From: a virus
DNA: 25,502 nucleotides
Virus record (IMG/VR): IMGVR_UViG_3300043313_000799
Span: 1-25,502 of that record
Strand: one strand, 5' to 3'
The notes under the pieces were generated by a model. That model was not told the DNA's origin. It saw only the letters and a list, made by a program, of their open reading frames with translations, and ran no database searches. Shown in pieces: positions 5,935 to 11,158 of this stretch (its first letter is position 1; each line of letters opens with the position of its first letter). The position numbers and the translations under genes are program-made.

Positions 5935-6339
5935 TTATTTCGCCGTGTGGACGAGCATCCAAACCCTCTTGCCGTCAGTGTTCAAGCCCTCGACCTGGAA
6001 GTCCCCGTCGCCCAGGTGAAGGACCTTGCTGAGGGTCAGGTCCTTGTACCTCTCATCGAAGACGTCCTGGTGGCCTCGGATGCAGATCATGAAGTTGGTG
6101 TAGACGCCGTTCCTGTCCCTGATCTCCAACTCGGGGTCGACCTCCTCCCCCTTCCTCGCGTAGTCGAGGACGCCCTTGATGGTCTCCCAATCCCTGTGGT
6201 ACATGAGGTCCTGGAAGGGCTCGAGGAACGCCAGCGCGTCATCCGCCTTCTCGAACGGCCGCTCGAGGTTCTCCATGTAGTTGGCAAGCCCCTTGCCTCG
6301 GTCGACGTTGCCGGTGGTGCCGATGCTGATGTAGATCAT
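5935..6339 (-). CDS. Hypothetical protein, 134 aa
   Basis: The start overlaps the upstream stop by one base (TGATG). It begins MIYISIGTTGNVDRGKG, with a central helical part (DDALAFLEPFQDLMYHRDWE) and a strand-rich end (DGDFQVEGLNTDGKRVWML). Early Gly/Lys residues are not a true Walker A. Last gene of the block starting at 7492. Unknown function. Confidence 0.8.
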   Translation of the reverse strand: MIYISIGTTGNVDRGKGLANYMENLERPFEKADDALAFLEPFQDLMYHRDWETIKGVLDYARKGEEVDPELEIRDRNGVYTNFMICIRGHQDVFDERYKDLTLSKVLHLGDGDFQVEGLNTDGKRVWMLVHTAK

Positions 6340-6542
6340 CAGTCCTCCAGTTTGTAGAGCTTGCTGAAGTAGGTCTTGTAGACCGTGTTGCCGAGTCCCG
6401 TCTGTTCCTTCTCGGGCCCCTCGAAGTCCTCGACGTACATGGGGTGTAGCTGCTGCCCCGTGACGGTTGAGCGGGTCCCCTTCTTGCCGCCTTCCGCCCA
6501 GGCGTTGTCACGCCTCTGACGGGACATGAACAGTCGGTGCAT
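6339..6542 (-). CDS. Hypothetical protein, 67 aa
   Basis: Starts two bases after the preceding stop. Basic N-terminus (MHRLFMSRQRRDNAWAEGGK) and a Tyr-rich end (TVYKTYFSKLYKLED). A longer upstream frame reaching 6686 overlaps the preceding gene and lacks phage-like codon use, so the shorter start is preferred. Confidence 0.65.
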   Translation of the reverse strand: MHRLFMSRQRRDNAWAEGGKKGTRSTVTGQQLHPMYVEDFEGPEKEQTGLGNTVYKTYFSKLYKLED

Positions 6543-6544
6543 GG

Positions 6545-6712
6545 TCAGTCCTTCAGTTGGATGAGGATGTCGAACTTCTCGGGGTGGGCGAGCGCGATGG
6601 CGACCATGTCGGTCTTGGTCACCATCGTGCCGTTGGCGAACATGGTCTCCGCGAGGGCCGCCTTCGCCTGGATCGCGGCTTCCCACACCTCGTTGACTTG
6701 GTCGGCGTCCAT
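6545..6712 (-). CDS. Hypothetical helical protein, 55 aa
   Basis: ATG at 6712 overlaps the upstream stop (TGATG). The product is MDADQVNEVWEAAIQAKAAL, then AETMFANGTMVTKTDMVAIA and an end DILIQLKD: mostly helical, hydrophobic on one face. Good codon use and exact packing between neighbours support it. Confidence 0.65.
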   Translation of the reverse strand: MDADQVNEVWEAAIQAKAALAETMFANGTMVTKTDMVAIALAHPEKFDILIQLKD

Positions 6713-6870
6713 CAGCCCTTCAGCTCCATCTTCTCGGCGGTGGGCACCTTCTTGAAGGCACGCCGGTTGGCGACCTCCTCGGAGGCAGCGCGCACGCTGA
6801 CCTCCTTCGTCTTGCCCGAGGGCAACGTGGCGATGTAGGTGAAGAAGCGCTGCTGGCTGATCTGTTGCAT
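6712..6870 (-). CDS. Hypothetical protein, 52 aa
   Basis: ATG at 6870 lies 8 nt after the previous stop. Product: MQQISQQRFFTYIATLPSGK, then KEVSVRAASEEVANRRAFKK and VPTAEKMELKG. Its pattern (strand, turn, strand, helix beginning ASEEVA) resembles small phage proteins with a beta-hairpin plus helix. Packed end-to-start with both neighbours. Confidence 0.65.
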   Translation of the reverse strand: MQQISQQRFFTYIATLPSGKTKEVSVRAASEEVANRRAFKKVPTAEKMELKG

Positions 6871-6878
6871 GGTGTAGG

Positions 6879-7091
6879 TCAGTCCTCGTAGTAGCGTTCG
6901 CCTGCGTCCAGGTAGTTCACCTTGCGAGCGTCGGCGTCCCGACGGTTGAACTCGTCCTGCTTGTCAAGTCGCTTGTCCCAGTGGTACTCGCACCGGGGGA
7001 AGGACCTGCCCGTGCCGGACAGCGGGTGGCGGTACTCGACCTCGCCGACGCAGTCAGCGCCGTGCTCGAGGCACTCGATGGTGTCGTTCAC
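6879..7091 (-). CDS. Small Cys/His-rich protein of a phage type (zinc-binding-like)
   Basis: GTG at 7091 overlaps the upstream stop (GTGA), giving 70 aa. It carries CLEHGADC near the start and CEYHW near residue 38, i.e. a C-x2-H-x3-C plus C-x2-H set that could hold zinc. The core VEYRHPLSGTGRSFPRCEYH is a pattern I associate with small proteins of phages of high-GC Gram-positive hosts (recollection, not searched). Function unknown. A much longer upstream frame is an overlap artefact. Confidence 0.7.
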   Translation of the reverse strand: MNDTIECLEHGADCVGEVEYRHPLSGTGRSFPRCEYHWDKRLDKQDEFNRRDADARKVNYLDAGERYYED

Positions 7092-7243
7092 TTCTTGACC
7101 CCCTTGAGGACCGTGTTGATCTCGGCCTTGAGCTCCTTCAGCTCGTCGACCGTGAGGTTGCCTTGTAGGATGAACGCGCCATCCCTGGTGCCCATCACGT
7201 TGTAGGTGCCGTTGACGGCGGTGGGTCCGTGCAGCGAGATCAT
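7088..7243 (-). CDS. Hypothetical protein, 51 aa
   Basis: ATG at 7243, three nt after the preceding stop; TGA overlaps the next GTG. Product MISLHGPTAVNGTYNVMGTR, then DGAFILQGNLTVDELKELKA, ending EINTVLKGVKK: two to three strands then a helix. Exact packing in the operon supports it. Confidence 0.65.
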   Translation of the reverse strand: MISLHGPTAVNGTYNVMGTRDGAFILQGNLTVDELKELKAEINTVLKGVKK

Positions 7244-7246
7244 AGG

Positions 7247-7492
7247 CTACTTCAGGGCTCCGAAGCGCGACCCCTGGGTGACGACCTTCACGTGGGACGC
7301 CTTGCCGGGGATCAGCGTGGCGTTGGTCGTGAACTCGGAGCCGTTGTTGGACGCGGACTCGAGCTCGAACGGGGTGTAGTCGACGAGCGGCTGCGTGTGC
7401 GTCCGCCAGACGGCGTCGTAGATGGACTCGCGCCGGACGGGCGCCTTCACGTAGCACGCCTTCGGCGTGGTGTAACCGTCGGGGTAACTCAC
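7247..7492 (-). CDS. Hypothetical protein, 81 aa (first gene of its block)
   Basis: GTG at 7492 is chosen because AAGGAG lies 8 nt upstream; the open frame extends to 7561 but would cross the repeated promoter/operator element. Product begins VSYPDGYTTPKACYVKAPVR, contains ESIYDAVWRTHTQPLVDY and ends KVVTQGSRFGALK. Likely a beta-rich small fold, family unknown. It is first in the seven-gene block running to 5935. Confidence 0.7.
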   Translation of the reverse strand: MSYPDGYTTPKACYVKAPVRRESIYDAVWRTHTQPLVDYTPFELESASNNGSEFTTNATLIPGKASHVKVVTQGSRFGALK

Positions 7493-7514
7493 GGTGAGTA
7501 CTCCTTGGATTGAG

Positions 7515-7554
7515 TTGATATTGTCACGCATTGATATTGTCGCATCCACCAAAC
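7515..7554 (-). promoter_or_regulatory. Conserved 23-bp element, copy 2, with an extra half-repeat
   Basis: Positions 7532-7554 match the element at 5888-5910 at 22 of 23 bases. Next to it, 7515-7530 repeats TTGATATTGTC (plus-strand reading) with a 16-bp period, so GACAATATCA occurs twice on the minus strand. It lies just upstream of the gene starting at 7492 and in the divergent gap with the small terminase. Candidate promoter and/or operator. Confidence 0.6.
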
Positions 7555-7584
7555 CAACCACATACTGCAGGGAGGACTCGATTC

Positions 7585-8076
7585 ATGGCAAGGAAAAAGG
7601 CAAGTGTTGGCACTGACCTAGTGCTCAAGGGTGGGCCATCCACTAAGGCCAGCCTTGAGAAGAAGAGGCACATCCAGCAACTGTTCGTGGACGCGATGTG
7701 GGAGGGCGATGGGGATCCCATGTCTGTGGTGAAGAAGCTGGCCAACGGCGACCGCAAGAAGTACAAGCGTTGGCGTCAGCGTTGGCAACGATGGCTCAAT
7801 GAGCCTGAGTTTCAGGAGATGATCGGTGTAGCAGCGAAGGGTGAGAAGGTTAGCCATCTGATCTCTGCTTCCAAGGCCCTCGGTAGACGCGCGGATAAGG
7901 GCAACGTTCCTGCCATCAAGTTGTTGTTCGAGGCTGTAGGATACTGGTCGCCTCGTACCACGATGGAACATACGGGCGAGGTTCAGGTTGTGCTCAAGGG
8001 TGGGTACCGACCTAAGCCTGTCGAGGATGACATTGAGATTGAGGAGGCTGACGTGGTTGAGGATACCGAGGACTAA
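7585..8076 (+). CDS. terS: Probable terminase small subunit
   Basis: A 163-aa protein; GGGAGGA about 8 nt upstream supports ATG 7585. Small terminases recognise the packaging site and hand DNA to the large subunit. Here the basic N-terminus is followed by a helical DNA-binding-like region (KKRHIQQLFVDAMWEG, then KRWRQRWQRWLNEPEF), a segment RRADKGNVPAIKLLFEAVGY typical of phage small-terminase-like proteins, and an acidic C-terminal tail (EDDIEIEEADVVEDTED) of the kind that contacts the large subunit. It lies 3.1 kb before the large terminase, which is not the usual adjacency. Directly downstream is an inverted-repeat region that could be its target. Alternative: another HTH packaging or regulatory protein. 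Confidence 0.6.
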   Translation: MARKKASVGTDLVLKGGPSTKASLEKKRHIQQLFVDAMWEGDGDPMSVVKKLANGDRKKYKRWRQRWQRWLNEPEFQEMIGVAAKGEKVSHLISASKALGRRADKGNVPAIKLLFEAVGYWSPRTTMEHTGEVQVVLKGGYRPKPVEDDIEIEEADVVEDTED

Positions 8077-8608
8077 AGCCCGGGGGTCAGATCCTTTTCC
8101 GTGAGATGACGGGGATCACCCTTTGCCCTGTTTATGCAGCCGCCCGGCCTGTTTGGCCCGCTGACAGGAGTTCTGCGGCTCCGCGAAGCCAAGTGTTGGC
8201 ATGGGTCATCTCCGGGGACGCCGGAGGTGGCCAACTTGGCCGTGGCCCGCATGGGCCGCATTTTGTAGGGACGGGCCAACGTGGCCGGCGGAGGTGTTGG
8301 CATGGGGCTGGTGCGGCCCGCGTGGCCGGGGCCAACGTGGCCGTGTGGCTCTCCAGGGGGAGCCGCGAGGCTCCGCGGGGCGCGGAGCGCACGCGAGCGC
8401 GAACGCGGCGCGCGCGTGGCGCGCTCGCACGTCCGTCGCTCGCGGTCTCGCGCGCGTTCGAGTGATCGCGAGCCGGGAGGGCGGTCGTGCGGCGCGTGAC
8501 GCGCGCGCGTGCGGCGCGCGGTGGGCGGTGGAGGGCGGTCGTCGCCGGAGCGACGATCACCGCCGGAGCGGACGCGCGCGTGCGCGCGCCCGTTGCCGAC
8601 GGCGCGCA
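8077..8608. other. Non-coding, structured GC-rich region after the small terminase
   Basis: No frame here has convincing protein character. It contains direct repeats of GTGTTGGCATGGG (8193-8205 and 8294-8306), three GGCCA-N3-TGGCC elements, hairpins GGAGCC-GCGA-GGCTCC (8359-8374) and CTCCGCG-GGG-CGCGGAG (8371-8387), and a 9-bp inverted repeat GCGAGCGCG/CGCGCTCGC (8393-8401 and 8420-8428). From about 8350 it becomes extremely rich in CGCG and GCGC. Candidate packaging site, origin or structured RNA. Confidence 0.6.
8229..8342. repeat. Three copies of GGCCAACNTGGCC
   Basis: Copies at 8229-8241 (GGCCAACTTGGCC), 8274-8286 and 8330-8342 (both GGCCAACGTGGCC), spaced 45 and 56 bp. Each is a tight inverted repeat GGCCA/TGGCC around 3 nt. 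A related element GGCCC-GCAT-GGGCC lies at 8244-8257. This layout suggests repeated protein-binding sites. Confidence 0.65.
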
Positions 8609-8968
8609 TCAGCGCTTCGCGCCCTTGATGATCGCCTGCGCGACCGTAGCGGGGATCGCGCCCCACGGGCGACGGTCGTTCGGTTCGCGCTTGATCGCGC
8701 CCTTGGGACCGTACGACTTCGGCGCGGCCTTGACGCACGCGCCCCAGTACTTACCGCGCAGCATGCCGCGCAGCACCTTCTTCTGATCGGACAGCCGCTC
8801 GTCAGAGCGGATGCCCTGCGCGCGCAGCATCGCACGCGCGATGCCGTCGAGCGTGGTCGGCGTGCGGTCGGCACGCGCTGCGCGCTTCGGCGCAGTGGTC
8901 GGCGCGCTTTCGCGCGCGCTCGCGTCCGCGCGAGGCGCGGCGGGCGAGGGATTCGTTGAATCGGACAC
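8609..8968 (-). CDS. Hypothetical basic protein, opposed to the late operon (moron-like)
   Basis: Best start is GTG at 8968 (119 aa), although no strong ribosome site is visible; ATG-led shorter forms are possible. The first ~45 residues are Ala/Pro/Arg-rich and disordered-looking. The rest has a plausible fold (TLDGIARAMLRAQGIRSDER, then KKVLRGMLRGKYWGACVK and GAIPATVAQAIIKGAKR) and is strongly basic, fitting a DNA- or RNA-binding role. The gene is the only minus-strand gene to the right of 7492, and its codons are far richer in CG and GCGC than neighbouring genes, which suggests separate acquisition. Function unknown. Confidence 0.6.
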   Translation of the reverse strand: MSDSTNPSPAAPRADASARESAPTTAPKRAARADRTPTTLDGIARAMLRAQGIRSDERLSDQKKVLRGMLRGKYWGACVKAAPKSYGPKGAIKREPNDRRPWGAIPATVAQAIIKGAKR

Positions 8969-8980
8969 AACTGCATTCTC

Positions 8981-9000
8981 GCACGCGCGCGCGCGTACGT
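8981..9000. other. 20-bp alternating purine-pyrimidine tract (Z-DNA prone)
   Basis: Every base alternates purine and pyrimidine, mostly CG steps, ending GTACGT. Such tracts readily form Z-DNA under negative supercoiling. It lies just upstream of the minus-strand gene and next to the palindrome cluster. Confidence 0.55.
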
Positions 9001-9007
9001 CAAGCAA

Positions 9008-9085
9008 CTGCGTACGCAGGTGCGCTACGCACCATGCGGTTCGCGAACGCATGTTCGTACGCATGTGCGTACGAACGTACGTTCG
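9008..9085. repeat. Cluster of five perfect palindromes/inverted repeats
   Basis: In 78 bp: CTGCGTACGCAG (9008-9019); GGTGCG-CTA-CGCACC (9019-9033); GTTCGCGAAC (9039-9048); GTTCGTACGCA-TG-TGCGTACGAAC (9053-9076, 11-bp arms); and CGAACGTACGTTCG (9072-9085), overlapping the previous one. Several share the core CGTACG. Candidate operator, origin or terminase site between divergent genes. Confidence 0.75.
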
Positions 9086-9095
9086 GGGGGGTACG

Positions 9096-9127
9096 TGGGC
9101 CAGAACCAGCGTAGCTGGTTTTGCCCA
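9096..9127. terminator. Hairpin before the tail gene, possible terminator
   Basis: AACCAGC-GTA-GCTGGTT (9104-9120) is a perfect 7-bp stem; an outer TGGGC/GCCCA stem pairs 9096-9100 with 9123-9127 across a small internal loop. The T-run is short, so termination is uncertain; it may instead be a leader structure or part of the adjacent palindrome cluster. Confidence 0.35.
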
Positions 9128-9151
9128 TGGACCTATGTGGCGAGAAGTGCT

Positions 9152-9180
9152 TTTAGAGTTCCCACGTCGGGTGTGATACC
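9152..9180 (+). promoter_or_regulatory. Candidate late-operon promoter
   Basis: TTTAGA (9152-9157), 17-bp spacer, then GATACC (9175-9180) with an upstream TG giving an extended -10 (TGTGATACC). The transcript would begin almost at the ATG at 9189, and no ribosome site precedes that ATG, so a leaderless message is possible. A weak match to consensus. Confidence 0.3.
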
Positions 9181-9188
9181 ATGAGTCC

Positions 9189-10745
9189 ATGAGCCTTGAA
9201 CCATTCCGTCTCACAGACTTCTCCGGGGGGCTGAACGACGTTGACCCTCCCCTCCGCCTGGGCCCGACCGAGCACACGTGGAACTCTCACGACCTAGAGA
9301 TCGACGGAACGCGGGGAGTCCTAATGGCCCGCCGGGGACTCGCGAGGTACACGCCGTCGCTGGCCCTCCCTGTGATCTCGGACTCAACCTACCGCGTCAC
9401 CAACATGAGGACCTACCGCCGCGCGAACGGACCAGGCGACCTGCTCATCATGTGCAACGACAGAGCAGCTGTGTGGCGACAGGACCCGAACGCAGCGGCC
9501 AACACCACCACTGTAGTACAGGCTGGACTGGTGGGGTCAGGAGGGGAGTACGACTTCATCCAAGCATCTGACTCTGTAGGACAGGAGTACGTGTGGGCTC
9601 TCAACGGGTTCACTGCTCCTGCGAAGATGCAGGTGGACACGAGCGCGTGGAGCGGGTGGGCGGGGTCGCCGCCGAACGGCAAGATGGCCCGTGTGTGGAA
9701 GAACCGGATGATTATCGCCGGTGTACCAGGTCAGGCCGCGAGGCTCTACTACTCGACCATCGCTAACCCAGAGTCGTGGCCAGCCAACAACTTCATTGAC
9801 ATCAAGTCCACCGACGATGAGCAGGAGCCTATCACTGCCATCGAGGTCATCGGTGAGAGCCTACTCGTGTTCAAGGCCAGCTCTGTGTGGCTCGTCTTCG
9901 ATCCCGTCAGCTTCGACAACCGCCGCATCGCTGACATTGGTTGTGTAGGACGACTGGCAACTGCTCGCTCCGTCGCAGACCCCTCGGAGAAGGTCTACTT
10001 CGTAGCACGCACTGGAGTCTACTCCACCGATGGGGACGACGTGAAGCACGAGTCGAAGATGATCGACCGACGCTTCAACAGCTCCGAGCTACTGCATGCC
10101 GAGTACTTCCAAGCTTACCGCGAGAAGACCAACCTCCGGATGCTCAACGACGGTAAGCTCTACCTCTACAACTTCGTTGCCTGGGGGACCTACTCGTTCG
10201 GGATCATCCTCTATATGGACACGAAGCTCTCGAGGCCTGATGGGCAGCACCCGTGGTTCAAACACACCAACGCCATGTCGGGGATCACGACCATGGTCTC
10301 TGGCTACTTCCGCGACCACGACATAAACTCCTTCGAGGTCTCAGGCACCAAAGGTATCCTCGACACCGATGGGGCAAGCGGGCCGCAGTACTTCGCTGAC
10401 CTGCTGCGGGACGATCGGTGGAACGACACGTGGATCTCATTGGACGACATTGAGGTGTCGGGCTACTGGGAGAGTGGCTTCCTCGAGATTCACCCGAACA
10501 CGGAGAAGATGGAGCGTGTTCGTCGGGTCAACATTCACGGGGACCAGGGGACGGTGTCCGCCACACTGCAGGGGGACGAGGATACCATCGTCTCCTCCGG
10601 AACCAAGAACCTCGACGTCCTGTCGCGGTTCGTGCGGTTCCGTCCCGAGTCAAGAGGCAGGTTCTTCCAGATGACGATGGATCTAAGACAAGGAGCTCAC
10701 GTGATGGAAGTTGAGATGATGGTCAGAGGGGGGAAGGAGCATTGA
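9189..10745 (+). CDS. Tail nozzle / beta-propeller tail protein (P22 gp10-like)
   Basis: A 518-aa protein. In short-tailed phages this protein forms the six-fold tail tube end through which DNA leaves the head. The start contains the typical LTDFSGGLND motif. Residues ~160-235 carry the hallmark order: an NRMIIAG strand, RLYYSTIANPESW, then ITAIEVIGESLLVFKASSVW. Further propeller-blade-like strands follow (VYFVARTGVYSTDGDDV near 272) and a beta-rich C-terminal part. The length is close to P22 gp10. It opens the late operon and overlaps the next gene by 4 nt (TTGA). Its place ahead of the large terminase, far from the portal, is unusual. Confidence 0.75.
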   Translation: MSLEPFRLTDFSGGLNDVDPPLRLGPTEHTWNSHDLEIDGTRGVLMARRGLARYTPSLALPVISDSTYRVTNMRTYRRANGPGDLLIMCNDRAAVWRQDPNAAANTTTVVQAGLVGSGGEYDFIQASDSVGQEYVWALNGFTAPAKMQVDTSAWSGWAGSPPNGKMARVWKNRMIIAGVPGQAARLYYSTIANPESWPANNFIDIKSTDDEQEPITAIEVIGESLLVFKASSVWLVFDPVSFDNRRIADIGCVGRLATARSVADPSEKVYFVARTGVYSTDGDDVKHESKMIDRRFNSSELLHAEYFQAYREKTNLRMLNDGKLYLYNFVAWGTYSFGIILYMDTKLSRPDGQHPWFKHTNAMSGITTMVSGYFRDHDINSFEVSGTKGILDTDGASGPQYFADLLRDDRWNDTWISLDDIEVSGYWESGFLEIHPNTEKMERVRRVNIHGDQGTVSATLQGDEDTIVSSGTKNLDVLSRFVRFRPESRGRFFQMTMDLRQGAHVMEVEMMVRGGKEH

Positions 10746-11158
10746 GGTTCCCATACAAAGTCAAGGACTTCAAGAGCGTCCAGAAGAACTTCGACTACCT
10801 TCAAGGCTTTCTGACGAGGAAGTTGCAATTCGTAGTAGTAGCCGGTGTAGGGCCCTTCTCCGGGGGCAACGTGAACTGGACTTCACCTGACGCGGGCAAG
10901 GCACTGTGCATCGCTTCTCTGACGGCCTACCAAACCACGGGAGTGAACTGCGTATACAGGCTAACCGTCAACGGTGTAGTCCTTGACACCAACACACTGG
11001 CTCAGAGTATTCCTAGTTCTTCCAGACTGGCTCAGCCACTCCTTGTAGGGGTAGCTGATGTGACGGCGGGTACTAACACTTTCGCCTTGTCTACCATCTC
11101 GGGGACGTCAGACGTTAGTGATACTTACCGGTTCATCGCTATCGTGGCGGCAGCATGA
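10742..11158 (+). CDS. Small virion-type beta protein, 138 aa
   Basis: Starts at TTG overlapping the previous stop (TTGA) and ends overlapping the large terminase ATG (ATGA). After a charged start (KVKDFKSVQKNFDYLQ) come beta-rich repeats of short hydrophobic strands and Ser/Thr/Gly turns (CVYRLTVNGVVLDTNTLAQS). This is the look of a small tail- or fibre-associated jelly-roll. Function inferred only from position and composition. Confidence 0.75.
   Translation: MRFPYKVKDFKSVQKNFDYLQGFLTRKLQFVVVAGVGPFSGGNVNWTSPDAGKALCIASLTAYQTTGVNCVYRLTVNGVVLDTNTLAQSIPSSSRLAQPLLVGVADVTAGTNTFALSTISGTSDVSDTYRFIAIVAAA

Noticed and set aside
5935-6339. Walker A in the GTTGNVDRGKG start of the 134-aa protein
   Set aside because: The spacing does not match G-x4-GK-S/T; the residue after GKG is Leu and there is no Walker B.
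5888-7554. Attachment-site duplication (attL/attR) for the repeated 23-bp element
   Set aside because: No integrase is present, and both copies sit at the heads of gene blocks, fitting a regulatory role better.
8106-8959. Several overlapping open frames in the GC-rich island, on both strands
   Set aside because: Arg/Ala/Pro-rich low-complexity translations with no ribosome sites; open frames are expected where stop codons are rare. Only the minus-strand gene at 8609-8968 has protein-like character.
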